This document shows positions 1-10,688 of a DNA stretch of 64,000 bases, piece after piece. Below the pieces are notes generated by a model. That model worked only from the letters and a program-made list of their open reading frames with translations. It was not told the origin of the DNA and ran no database searches. The position numbers and the translations under genes were made by a program. Within the stretch, counting starts at the first letter, position 1; each line of letters starts with the position of its first letter. The stretch lies in assembly GCA_036245525.1 (NCBI GenBank), contig BTPG01000007.1, positions 166,556,976 through 166,620,975 of the forward strand. The letters run 5' to 3'. This DNA comes from Semisulcospira habei. Taxonomy: Eukaryota > Mollusca > Gastropoda > Semisulcospiridae.

Positions 1-487
1 AGAGCCAGAAGGAAACATGTTTTCCGGGTCAGGTCGGAGAACTGCGCCAAAGGCAGGGGTTCGAAGCGGTCCGTATTTAGCCACGTCAGTACCCAGGCGA
101 GGACCCACCGATCTAAGAGGGAACGGGAGATCGGACGTCAGAGCTCCAGTGAGCCAACAGGTCCGAAAGGTCATTGCAAGGGCCAGTATCCGGAAGGCCC
201 AGGCGGCGGAAAGTATCCGCGATCATGGCGCGGTAACCCTTGACGGTAACAGAGGCTAAGCCTTGATCGTCGAAGAGCCGCAGGAAGAATTCCGCCAGTA
301 GGGGGGAAGTTAGACTCGTGGGGGGTAGCCGCAGGGCGGCGCACCAGGACTGAAGACCCTCCACTTGCCTTCGTACGCCTTCCGTGTAGACAGTCTGCGG
401 CCTGCTGCAATCGCCGCCTCCGAGAACCTCTAGCGCGAGGGCTTGCCAGACAACCTCCAGACGTGTAGGAGGAGAGGCTCTGAGCAA
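1..487 (-). pseudogene. DIRS copy 1 tyrosine recombinase, N-terminal part
   Basis: The minus-strand frame from 487 to 113 gives the SAM-like N-terminal core-binding domain of a DIRS recombinase, with the segments LAEFFLRLFDDQGLASVTVK and GYRAMIADTF. The same segments occur in copy 2 at 6447-6241. The catalytic domain would lie left of the window start. The bases 1-112 continue the alignment in a shifted frame, so the gene is broken as well as cut by the window edge. Confidence 0.75.
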
Positions 488-644
488 GGGTGGAAGAGAG
501 CCTGGCAGGCCTGCTAGAGCATCGTGTGTGGAGCAGGGATCTCTAGGGCTGGTCCGTCGCTAGTGTGAGTAAGTCGGAGGTCCAGCTCTTGGTCCAATTG
601 CAGGGGGCCACCAAGATGAGAGCCGCGGAGCATCCCAGAAGTTT

Positions 645-2334
645 TCAGCAGGATCTTCGGTACCAGCCCGGACGGGGTGGGGGGGGGGGGGTGGGGGGGG
701 GGAAGGCATAAGCGACCAGTCCGTCCCAGGGAAGAAGAGCACGACCACCGCCCAGGCGAGCGGATCCGGAAAAGGGGAGATGTACACCAGAAGCTGGATG
801 TTCCAACTGGTGGCAAACAGGTCGACTAGAGGCGTCTCCCATCGCGAGCCGATCAGGCGAAAGATGTTTGGGCGCCAGGACCATTCTGCAGTGGGACAGG
901 GCGTCTGCGATCACGTTAGGTGGCCCTAGAAAGTCGCGGGCTCGAAGAGTAATGTCCCTGGTCCCTGCACCAGAGAAGGAGGTGGTAAGGAGGATGCACA
1001 GGGAGGGCGAGAGCGTGCCCCCTTGGTTCTGTATGTAGGCCACCACCGCTGTTTGTCCAAGAGAACGAGGACCTCTTGGCCGGTCAGCGTTCCCTGCCAG
1101 AAGTCAAGAGCCATCCACACCGCCTTTACCTCTACCCAGATGCTGTGCTTGTCCGCAAGGTCCCGGGGCCAGAGGCCCGAGGCCGAGACAACAGTCGAGC
1201 GCCCCAGCCTGACTGGCTCGCGTCGGTGCAGAGAGACCACCGGAGCAGAGGGAAGTGTAGAGGCACGCCCATCGCCAACCACATGAGGTCCGTCCACCTC
1301 TGGAGGTGTGGTCAGGACAGGGGGCACTGGGACCGGATCCGTCAGGAAGCCCGACGAGGGACGCCAGTGGAGGAGAAAGAGTAGCTGCAGCGGGTGGGCC
1401 TAAGGCCTGCTGAGGGGTAACAAGTCCGCTGTCGCACTGAGTAATCCCAGAAGCTGAAGCCAGACCCTGGCCTAAATGGAGACTCCTACGTCCAAAAAGA
1501 AGTGCGAATCCGGCAATCATCTGCCGCCGCGCCAAAGGCAGGCGGACTAAGTTGAGGTTGGTCAAGAATTCCATCCCCAATTGCAGGCACAGGTGAGAAG
1601 GAGAGAGATCCAATTAGTCCGGGTTGACGAGGAACCCAAGTCGGCGCAAGAAGGAAAGGAGGACGTCTCTGTCCTCCTCGAGCACCGAGGCGATCAGGTT
1701 GCACAAAAGTAAATTGTCTAGGTAGTTGAAGGCCGGACTCAGAGACCTCTGTTGGAAAAGGGCCATCACCGTGTCGGGGAGCCTCGTGAAGACCCAAGGA
1801 CTGATGTTGAGGCCAAAGGGAAGGGCTCGGAACAGGTAAACGACCCCGGCAAAAGCAAATCGGCGATAACAGCGAGACGACGGATGAATCGAAACGTGGA
1901 GATAAGCGTCTGACAGAACGATGTTGATCGCGAAGTCCATCGATCAGACGGCTGCGCGGAGAGTCCTGGCTGTCTTCATCTGAAAGTGAGGCGCTGAAAA
2001 GAACTTCGAAGACTGGCCGCCCCTGCCCCCAGGCTTGGGAACGAGAAAGAGGTGGCTGTAGAACGCCGGCGAGTCCTGACGAGAAACCACTTCTGTCGCC
2101 GCTTTGTCGAGTAAGGTTCGTGACTTCTCGACACAGAGCTACTGCCTGAGATTGGTCAACTTTTGGAGATGATCCAAGAGTCGTCTGGGAACAGCAATCT
2201 CCTATGGTAGCTGTAGAAGGCCAGCCGCTCGCCGACTGGAGACCCAAGAACTGTCGACGGGGGCGGAGAAGGGGCGAAGTCAGCGGGCCCGAGCGAAGCG
2301 AGACGCAGCGGGTGCGGAGGCAGGATGCAGCCAC
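645..2334 (-). pseudogene. DIRS copy 1 reverse transcriptase and RNase H (broken)
   Basis: The minus frame 1940-1614 carries RT motifs including SDAYLHVSIHPSS, ALPFGLNISPWVFTRL and the active-site box FNYLDNLLL. The second active-site Asp is Asn (codon AAT at 1713-1715), which should abolish polymerase activity. Downstream, 1327-926 and 1046-645 in two frames hold the RNase H region (WVEVKAVWMALDFWQGT, then VIADALSHC). Several frame changes split the gene. The sequence 1230-926 has no counterpart in copy 2. Function is known from the DIRS family: cDNA synthesis and removal of the RNA strand. Confidence 0.8.
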
Positions 2335-2533
2335 AGGTCCTTGGTAGATCCTTTACAGTCTGCCACGTCTCACCAAAAAGAGGGACTGGAGACCCAAGAA
2401 CTGTCGACGGGGGCGGAGAAGGGGCAAAGTCAGCGGGCCCGAGCGAAGCGAGACGCAGCGGGGGCGGAGGCAGGATGGGGCCACAGGTCCTTGGTAGATC
2501 CTTTACAGTCTGCCACGTCTCACCAAAAGAGGG
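2234..2533. repeat. Tandem duplication of a 150-bp gag/pol-junction segment in DIRS copy 1
   Basis: The segment beginning GACTGGAGACCCAAGAACTG at 2234 is repeated starting at 2384 with a few substitutions. Each unit ends near CACCAAAAAGAGGGA. Copy 2 has one equivalent only (around 8110-8420, more diverged). The period of 150 keeps the frame. It is most simply a recent tandem duplication in a dead element. Confidence 0.88.
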
Positions 2534-2566
2534 AACCGCTGAGTGGCGCCTGGCGCAGCTGCGTCT

Positions 2567-4790
2567 TCACCGTCTAGCGGAGATCCGTGCAGAGCCGATG
2601 GCGCGAAACACGCGGCCAAAGGTCACAGTAGGCGGCAGCTGCCATACGGTTGGTTGAGGAATGGTAGGCGGCCCTGTTAGCAGCAACCAAAATGGAATGT
2701 ACGCCACAGAGCAGGGACGAGGCTTCCAGGTCCCAAGAGTCCTCCAGGTGATGTAGCACCGCTTGCGTCGCCAATTCCGAACTAAGGAAGCGAATCTGTC
2801 AAGAGGGCGAGGCCAAGCATTCTGGACTAGCCGGAGCCCACCCGCCTGGTTGAGGCTGCCGCATCCACCGAAGGAACAGGGATGGTGAAGGCTTGAGAGA
2901 GTCCAGCGTACCAAGCCTGGCGAAAAGACATAAAAATCCCCGAAGGCCAACGCGTATCTGCGAAAAAATTCCTCGTCGCCGAAGGAGTCCTGGCGAAGCC
3001 GGGCCGAGAAGGCATCGACGAGATCCCAGAAACCGTGTGGCTGAGGGAGAGACTTGCGACCTTAGCCTGCCGCTGCGCATCAACCCTGGCGGACGCCTGT
3101 CTCTTCAGAGGTGGCGAAGGTGGACATAAGCCCGGGAGGAAGTTGGCGAACCGTCTGTGAGCTGAGCGATGGGCCAAAATCCTAACGAGGAGGAGGCCGA
3201 CGAAACAGCTGAGAAGCGGGCGGGAGAGCCAGAGGGTGAATCCCGCAAGAAGATGACTGAAGCCGAATCTGCTGGATGCAGGCTTAGTATGTCAGGGTCT
3301 ACCACCACCGTCCGCCTATCAAGCAAAAGCCGCAAGGAGGGGCGACCGGCTCCGAGAGCGCGGGCCAGCCGAAGGCGACTGGCTCGGGCGAGCGCGAAGG
3401 ATAGGCGGAGCCGCCCGCGAAGCCCGCACGGCGGAGCGTCGCAAGGAAGGAGGGACCGCGGCCAACCACGACCAAAGGCGAAGTTTGCTCTGTAAGCCCC
3501 CGACTCGCCGAAGTGCGAGGGGAGGGGGGGGCTATTAATGACGGGAACAGCGCGCGGACGACGAGGGGAACGCAAGAGCTGGGGACCGCGCTCCGAACAT
3601 AAGAGGGGAGGCGGTAGGGGAACCCCGGCACCCCCAACCTGCTCGCCGCGAATCCGCACCTGTGAGTAAATGTTTGAGTCACACCAGGCCCGCCTGGAAA
3701 GTTCGGGGCAGGGCCCGCCTGGAAAGATCAGGGCGGGGAGGGGGGGGGGGGGGGTGGGGGGACAGAAAATTGTCACACCAAGCCCGCTCAGGAAAAGCGA
3801 AGCGGGGAGGGGACAAAATTGAGGCACGCGAAACCGCACCCGAGAGTAATTGTCTGAGTCACACCGGGCCCGCCTGGAAAGTTCGGAGCGGGGGGGGGGG
3901 GGGGGGGTGGTGGACAGAAAAGTGTCACGCCAAGCCTGCTCAGGAAGGGCGGAGCGGGGAGGGGACAAAATTGGGGCACGCGGCCCCCGCTCCGAAGCCT
4001 CGGAGCGTGGGGGACGCGTTCAGAGTCACACCGGGCCCGCCTGGTCGAAACGGGGCGGGGACGTAAACGTAGGTAGCCGGGCCCGCCCGGACGAATCAGA
4101 GCGTTTGGGCAAAACCTCTACAGGCCTCTGGTCACGCGCGGAAGCCGCGGAGCATGAGGGAGAGCCTCTATGCCTACTTCTTTTCTCTCTCTTTTTTTCT
4201 TTCTTTTGGTACGTTTGCGCTAGTCACGCCGGGCCCGCTCGGAAGAAACGGAGCGGGAGGGCGTGCATGAACGCTCAGCTCGCCCGACCCACTCAGGCGA
4301 AACAGAGCTGGGGGGGGGGGGGGGGGTGGGGGGGGGGGAGCAAAATAAAGGAGCTCAAGCCACGCAAGCGTGGAGAGCACGGCTCTGATACTCACCTGCC
4401 CTGCTCAGAAGACTCGGAGCGGGGAGGGAGTTCCTGTGCGGTTACGGTAAAAGAAGGGGACTTACCTGTGGGCCGGAAGGCCCGGACGCCGGAGCGAAGT
4501 GGGGCCCGACGAGCCGACGGAGCGACGCCATCCTGTGGAGAAGTCCAGGGAGCCTGTCGAGACCAGGAAGGAAGGACACGTCTGTAGAAATCCCACATCT
4601 GAGACCACTGGTCCTCACTCCCGTCGGCACACACGTCACACCTCCTGTCGGAAGAGCAGTCTGAGCACGGCTGGCTGACGATGAGGGCGTCCGATGGCCA
4701 CAGAAAATTATTCACAAAAGGAGGCAAGCCTTCGAACAGAAGCCGCCATAGCGTTCGTTGCACACTGTCCGCAGGAAGGAACACACTCAA
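2567..4790 (-). pseudogene. DIRS copy 1 gag-like region (broken)
   Basis: The N-terminal part (4790-4392) holds a cysteine cluster, CSDCSSDRRCDVC, followed by EDQWSQMWDFYRR. It matches the gag-like start of copy 2 at 10688. The middle (4340-3680) is Ser/Arg/Pro-rich and is encoded by the GC-rich hairpin array described separately. The C-terminal part (2950-2567) has LVQNAWPRPLDRFASLVRNW, matching LVHNSWPRPLDRIASLARNS of copy 2. Several frame changes separate these pieces, and poly-G tracts of variable length are the likely cause. The product would be a nucleocapsid-like protein by analogy with other DIRS elements. Confidence 0.65.
3680..4340. repeat. GC-rich hairpin array with poly-G tracts in gag (copy 1)
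   Basis: Short imperfect hairpins of about 25 bases recur, of the form CCCGCTC...GAGCGGG or CTCCGAAGCCTCGGAGCG, separated by ACAC(C)GGG-type spacers and G tracts of up to about 18 bases. On the coding (minus) strand they read as repeated Pro tracts and Ser-Glu-Arg or Pro-Glu-Arg motifs. The same array is in copy 2 (9500-10080). Confidence 0.75.
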
Positions 4791-5040
4791 GCGCCGAACT
4801 CACACCACGAGGCACAAAGCCACGAGTAAAGTCACAAGCCGAAACCCAAGGCCGCAGTTCACTGAAAGTCAAACTGGTCGGAACCGGTCGGCGTTAAGTC
4901 CACAACAGTAAAACGTTGAAGTGTAGAACACACCAACGAAGTACACGAGTCCAAGGAGAAGTCTAATCCAAGGCAAAAAGCCAAACGTTAGTAGTAAGAA
5001 CCACAGAAGACACCGGTCAAAAAACGTAGCAAGGCAAAAA

Positions 5041-5350
5041 TGAATTTTTTTTTCTAAAATGTATTTTTTTGAAAAATACTAACCGATGGCATTACTATCT
5101 GGAATACACTCTATTGCCTATAGATTTCAGCAAAAGTTGTGTATAGCACACAACTGGGGAGGAGACACCAGGGATCCAAGCACTAGGACCCCGGGTGGCC
5201 TCCCCTTACTACCCTATCCCGGCGAGCACAGGGCGACCTCGTCAGTTTCACACTTAGCCACAAGAGGCAAGCGGGGCAGGTGGGAGGGCCATCCGAGTAA
5301 TGCCATCGGTAAGTATTTTTCAAAAAAATACATTTTAGAAAAAAAATTCA
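5041..5350. mobile_element. Miniature DIRS-derived element with ~60-bp inverted ends
   Basis: The left end (ATGAATTTTTTTTTCTAAAA, then ACCGATGGCATTACTATC) is repeated in inverted orientation at 5308-5350. Inside it lies an inverted copy of the right-hand DIRS terminus also seen at 10990-11170, including the GTTGTGTATAGCACACAAC palindrome. It holds no coding sequence. It sits exactly between the two long DIRS copies, so it may be an internally deleted element or a recombined terminus pair. Confidence 0.7.
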
Positions 5351-5495
5351 TTTGTTTTTTCAAAATACATTACCGATGGCATTACTATCTGGAAGAATGG
5401 CGAACAGGCGGAGGGTGCCGTACCTAACCCATAACCCAACCACTCCGCTGGCCCCCATTGAGAGAGAACTCCCGACGATTTCAGCTATGACGTAA

Positions 5496-6630
5496 CTAAG
5501 ACGCCAGCGGCGCTCGGAGGGAGTGCTGGGCCGTGGAGAAGTCGCCCACTCGTGCCAGGGAGTCACGTTGGCCGGATAGGTCTCTAAGGTAGAAGCGTGC
5601 GAAAGTGGAGTCTGAGCGCCAGCCACCCGCTGTCACAATATCTTTGACCGAGCAGTTGCGGTCCAGGGCTAGACTGGTGGCTACTGCTCTCACTTCAAGC
5701 GCCCGGATTTGTAAGAGCTCAGCGCCGCGTGGGGAGAGGTCCTGGTAGGCTGACCTAATCACCCACCGCAGCCAGGATGACCAGGTCTGGGCCGAGATGT
5801 CGTGTCTGCCCGCGGACAAAGGTAGGAAGAGGCGCGAGCGCCCCCGGCGCTGCGGCTTAGAGCGGCGCAGGTAAATCCTTAGAGCCCGCACTGGGTCCTG
5901 TCGCCGCGATCCAGGGGAGAGGTCCGCTCCACGGAGGGGCCGTATAGTTAGCATCTGAGGGGCCGCCGCGGGGCGGTGGTTCTCGGCCAGGAAGGACGGA
6001 TAGGGGAGCAGCTGTGCAGAGCCGTCGAACCGAAACTGCAAACAGGCTGGGAGCATCGAGAGGGCGTGAAGCTCGCTGACTCGGGACGCTGTAGCGAGAG
6101 CCTGAAGGAAACAGGTTTTCCGGGTCAAATCTGAGAACCGAGCCAAGGGGAGGGGTTCAAACCGGTCCGTATTCCACCACGTCAGTACCCAGGCAAGATC
6201 CCACCGGGGTACTAGGGAACGTGAAAACGGACATCGGAGTTCAAAAATGAGCCAGTAAATCCGACAGATCCGTGCAGGCGCCTGGGTCCGAAAGACTCGG
6301 GTGGCGGTAGGTGTCCGCGATCATAGCGCGGTAGCCCTTGATGGTGACCGGGGCAAAGCCTTGGTCGTCGAAGAGCCACAGGAAGAACTCCGCCAGTTGG
6401 TGGGAGGAAGTCCATGGGAGGCGCACCAAGTCTGAAAGACCCTCCACTTGCCTTCGTACACCTTCCTTGTAGAGAGTCTGCGGGCTGCTGCAATTGCCGC
6501 CACTGCAGCATCCGAGAAACCTCTAGCGACGAGGGCTTGCCGGACAACCTCCAAGCGTGTAGGCGGAGGCGTTCCGGGCACGGATGGAAGAGCTGCTGAC
6601 GGGGCTGCTTGAGCATCGTGGGAGGGGTAG
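5496..6630 (-). pseudogene. DIRS copy 2 tyrosine recombinase
   Basis: The N-terminal domain is in the frame 6447-6241 (KGYRAMIADTYR). The catalytic domain is in 6146-5496, ending in a stop. Visible catalytic elements are the first Arg in ATASRVSELHAL, the second Arg in ALEVRAVATS and the Tyr in RFYLRDLS. In DIRS recombinases the box II Arg is normally preceded three residues earlier by His; here that place is Leu (codon at 5697-5699). The enzyme normally inserts the circular cDNA by recombination. The two domains are in different frames, so the gene is broken unless recoded. Confidence 0.78.
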
Positions 6631-6899
6631 GAAGCTCCAGGGGAGGGTCCGTTGCAAGCGCGAGGAGGTCCGTGGTCCAGCTCTTGGTCCAGTTGAAGGG
6701 GGCCACCAGCAAGAGGACCGCCGAGCAGCCTAGAAGCTTCCGCAGCACCTTCGGAACGAGGACTGACGGGGGGTAGGCGTAAGCAAACAGGCCGTCCCAA
6801 GGGATGGCGAGCGCGTCCACTGCCCAAGCGAGCGGATCCGGGACTGGAGAGACGTAGACCGGGAGCTGGTTGTTCCATCTGGTGGCAAACAGATCCACT

Positions 6900-8435
6900 A
6901 GCGGCGTTTCCCAGTGAGAGCAGATCAGGCGAAAAATATCCGGGCGTAGGGACCACTCCGTGTGGAGCAACTGTCCGCGTCGAGACAGGGCGTCCGCAAT
7001 CACATTGAGGTGGCCGGGGATGTGTACAGAGAGACCACCGAGGCGGCGGGGAGTGTAGGGGCACCCCCGAAGCCAGCCAAGCGAGGTCCGCCCACCTCTC
7101 GAGGTGAGGACGAGCCAGAGGAGTGACTGGTACTAGATCCGACAGAGCGCCCGAGGAGGGTCGCCAGTGAAGAAGGAGATGTAGCTGGAGAGGCCGAGCA
7201 TAAAGTCTGCCCAAGGGAAGCAGGTCCGCAGCCGCACTGAGGAGGCCCAGGAGTTGAAGCCAGACCCTGGCGGTGAAGGAGGATCCCATCCCCATCGAAG
7301 TCGCTAAGTCGACGATCTTCTGTCGCCTGGCCAGAGGCAGGCGGACAAGGTTGAGGTCGGTCAGGAATTCCATCCCCAGGTGTAGAAACCGTCGAGAGGG
7401 AGAAAGATCGGATTTCCCCAAATTGAGCAGGAAACCGAGACGCAGAAGGGAAAGCAGGGCATCTCTGTCCGTCTGGAGTGCTGCGGAAACCAAGTTGCGC
7501 AGTAGAAGGTCGTCCAAGTAATTGGAGGCCGGGCTCAAGGAGCGCTGACGGAAGTAGGCCATCACGGCGTCGAGCAGTTTTGTAAATACCCACGGACTGA
7601 TGTTGAGGCCGAAAGGAAGGGCGCAGAACTGGTAGACGATCCCCCCCAAAGGCAAACCGAAGGTACCGGCGAGACGACGGATGAATCGGGACGTGCAGAA
7701 AGGCGTCTGACAGATCGAGGCTGATCGCGAAGTCCATCGGCCGGACGGCCGCACGGAGTGTCCTGGCCGTCTCCATCCTGAAGCGAGGGGCCAAAAAGAA
7801 CTTGTTTAGCGCTGCGCTGATAAGTCGATAACTGGACGCCACTTGCCGCCTGGTTTGGGGACTAGAAAGAGTCGGCTGTTGAGCGCCGGAGAGTCCTGCC
7901 GCGAAACCACCTCTGTCGCCGCTTTGGTGAGGAGGGCCGCCACTTCCCCGCGCAGAGCGTCTGCCTGTGTGCCGTCGAGCGGTTCCTGGGTCCACATGCG
8001 AAGAGGCGGAGGAGACAGGAACGAAAGTTGCAGTCCTGAGGTAACCGTGGAAAGAATCCAGGGGTCGTCCGGGAACAGCGATCTCCAAAGATCGCTGAAG
8101 AGCAACAGCCGCCCGCCGACAGGAGACCCGAGTACTGAGGGCGGGGGCGGAGGCGGGGGCGAGTCAATGAGCCCGACCGCGGCCCGATTTACAGGCACCG
8201 CGGGGCCAAGCAGGGCGAGGGGCGGGGCCGGCCTGAGGAGCCTGGAATGGACGGGCCCGACCTCGTGAAGATCCGACTGGAGGAACGGAGGGCCTGAAAG
8301 ACCGCCGGGCACGACCCCCGGCCGGGCGGGGGGCGCGAAAGCGGGTCGAGGCTGGGGTAGATGCCGGCTTGGGCCACAAGTCCTTGGAAGATTCCTTAAC
8401 GGTTTGCCAAGTGTCGCCGAACAGCTGAGGACCAC
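6900..8435 (-). pseudogene. DIRS copy 2 reverse transcriptase with RNase H deletion
   Basis: Frame 8435-7806 ends with the RT start, LFLVPKPGGKWRPVIDLSAQ. Frame 8088-7000 carries SLDLSDAFLHVPIHPSSRRY, and frame 7754 onward carries ALPFGLNISPWVFTKL and the intact active site YLDD (7509-7514). After the thumb-like region the sequence jumps from SLYTS (about 7020) straight to HLNVIADALSRRG (7003 down), skipping the RNase H core that copy 1 retains. The C-terminal DLFATRWNNQLPVYVSPVPD block, typical of DIRS pol proteins, is intact. Confidence 0.85.
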
Positions 8436-10688
8436 CTAAGGGGGCTTGACGGAGCTGGGTCTTCACTGACAAGGGAAGGTCCGAGCAGAGGCGCAAAAGG
8501 GTATCCCTCCTCCAGAGGTCGCAATTGGCAGCTGCTGCCATGGCGTTGGCGGAAGAATGGTAGGCGGCCCGGTTGGCCGCTATCAGGATGGACTGCATGT
8601 CACGGAGCGGGGACTGAACCTCCAGGTCCCACGTATCCTGTAGGCACTGCAGGGCTGCCTGGGTAGCCAGTTCCAAAAATCCCGAGCACGCCAGCGAGTT
8701 CCGCGCTAAGGAGGCGATCCTGTCGAGAGGCCGAGGCCACGAGTTATGGACGAGTCTGCGGCCGCCCGCCTGTACTAAGGCCGCCGCATCCACCGCTGGA
8801 AGAGGTATGGCGAAGGCTTGGGAGTGTCCAGCGTACCAGGCCTGGCGGAAGCTCAAGTTGATTCCCACCGGCCATCGAGCGGCGGTAAAGAATCCCGTGT
8901 CGCCGAAAGCGTCGTTTCGCAGCTGGGCGGAGAAGCATCGGTGAGGTCCCGGAAGCCGGCTGACTGCGGGAGGGACTTGCGGCGCTTGACTTGCCTCTGC
9001 GCGTCGACCATGACCGAAGCCTGTCTCTTCGGAGGAGGCGAAGGCGGACAGAAGTCGGGAGGTAGGTACTTGGCGATAAGCCTGGATGCCTCACCCAGGG
9101 CGTGGACCGTCTGTGATCCGAGCGATGGGCCGGCAACGTCTGACGAGGCGGAGGCCGACGAGACAGCGGAAAGGCGGGACGGAGATCCAGCCGCCGAGTC
9201 CTGCAAGAAGATCGCCGAGGCCGAGTCCGTCGGATGAAGGCTGAGGACGTCCGGTTCCAAAAACTGATCCTCTCGCGGAAAAGACGAAAGGGGCGAGCGG
9301 CTACGAGAGCGCCGCACCGCCGCGCGCGAGGTAGACGCAGCCGCACGCGACGCATGCAAAGAGGGGCGCCGCGGCGACGTAGGGACCGTGGCAAAGCGAC
9401 GGTCCACCTTGAAGTCGGGATCCGCACGCGGAAGCCGACGTGAGTGACAAAGCCGCGATCGGAATACCGAGGAAGTGGCCTGGTCACCCCTGGCCCGCCC
9501 GGGAGAACCGGTGCGGGGGGGGGTGGGGGGGGGGACCGCAAAGTGTCTCTCCTAGCCCGCTCAGGAAAGGCGGAGCGGGGAGGGGACGAATACCGGGTAC
9601 GCGGCCCCACGTCCGATGCCTCGGACCGTGGAGGACGCGCGACGATGTCACACCGGGCCCGCCTGGTCGATACGAGGCGGGGGGGGGGGGGGGGGGGGGG
9701 GGGGACAGTCTAGGGTCACACCAAGCCCGCTCAGGAAAGGCGGAGCGGGGAGGGGACGATTTATGAGCCCGCTGCCCCAGCTCTGAAGCCTCGGAGCGAG
9801 GGTCCAAGTCACACCGGGCCCGTCTGGTCGATACGAGACGGGGGGGGGGGGGGGGGGGGGGGGGGACAGTCTAAGGTCACGCCAAGCCGCTCAGGCGAAG
9901 CGAAGCGGGGAGGGGACAATTTATGAGCACGCGACCCCCGCTCTGACGCCGCGGAGCGTGGGGGGCGAGAGTCAACCTCACCCCGGGCCCGCCCAGGCGA
10001 GACGGGGCGGGCGGGGGGGGGGGGGGGAAGAAAACGAAGCATGCCGGGCCCGTTCGGAAAACACAGAGCGGGGAGGCAGCATTACTAACGGTCTCGAGTC
10101 ACGTTCCGAAGCCTCGGTGCGTGAGCGAGAGCTTTTCTTATCACGTTTTCTCTCTTTCTTATGCTTGCGTTCAGTCACCCGCCCCCGCTCCGGAGACCTA
10201 GAGCCGGGGGTGGCCGACGAACGCTCAGCTCTCCCAGAACGCTCGCCCGAAGCAGAGCGGGGGGTGGGAAACGATATGGGGCTCAAGCCACGCGCTAACA
10301 AAGCAGAGCGTGGGGAGCGTGACTCCGAAACTCGCCTACCCTGCTCCGAAGACTCGGAGAGGGGAGGGAGAACCTGCGAGGTAACGGTACAAGAAGGGGA
10401 CTTACCTGTGGGCCGGACAGCCCGAACGACGGAGCGGAGAGGAGCCCGAAGCGCCGAGGGAAAGACGTCCACCCGTGGAGGATCCCGGGGAGACAGAAGC
10501 GGGCGAGGGGGCCGGTCACGCCTGTAGAAGTCCCACATGCGCGACCACCGGTCTTCCGTCCAAGCGGCGCAAACGTCACACGTTCCGTCCGAAGAACAGC
10601 CCGAACACGGCAAGCAAGAGTCGTGTGCATCGTCCGGCCACTGTAAGTCCCCGCAAAGGAGGCAAGTCTTCGACACAGAAGAAGCCAT
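8164..10688 (-). pseudogene. DIRS copy 2 gag-like gene (several frames)
   Basis: The likely start is MASSVSKTCLLCG at 10688. It opens a cysteine-rich cluster (CLLC, CLPCSGC, CDVC) that may bind zinc or nucleic acid. A Ser/Arg-rich stretch follows (SRSRTEASERDSR), then the hairpin-encoded Pro/Ser/Arg repeats. Frame 9407-8853 carries KRRKSLPQSAGFRDLTDAS and frame 8868-8164 the C-terminal part (FRQAWYAGHSQAFAIPLPAV; a Gly/Arg/Pro-rich tail follows). The two C-terminal frames overlap by 16 bp and differ by one shift. No homologous domain is recognised outside DIRS gag proteins. Confidence 0.68.
9500..10080. repeat. GC-rich hairpin array with poly-G tracts in gag (copy 2)
   Basis: Hairpins such as CCCGCTCAGG...GGCGGAGCGGG and CCCGCCTGGTCGATACGAGG alternate with CTGAAGCCTCGGAG-type stems and G tracts of up to about 24 bases. 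The order resembles copy 1 but the number and length of units differ. On the coding strand this gives repeats of the form PPRSAFPERA followed by Pro tracts. Confidence 0.77.

Larger units (their letters stand above)
1..5040 (-). mobile_element. DIRS-type retrotransposon, copy 1 (3' end outside window)
   Basis: This is a tyrosine-recombinase retrotransposon read on the minus strand, in the order gag-like (4790-2567), reverse transcriptase and RNase H (about 2334-645), then tyrosine recombinase (487 to the window edge). Its first base aligns with about position 6097 of copy 2, so roughly 700 bp of its recombinase end lies outside the window. The reading frames shift repeatedly and the reverse transcriptase active site reads YLDN instead of YLDD, so the copy is dead. 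Unlike copy 2 it keeps the RNase H segment. The right boundary is approximate: coding-side sequence ends near 5040, where a small inverted-repeat element begins. The DIRS assignment rests on the RT plus RNase H plus recombinase order and on close similarity to copy 2. Confidence 0.88.

Noticed and set aside
3662..4587. Long plus-strand frames opposite DIRS gag
   Set aside because: They are shadows of the hairpin array on the non-coding strand with no independent motif.
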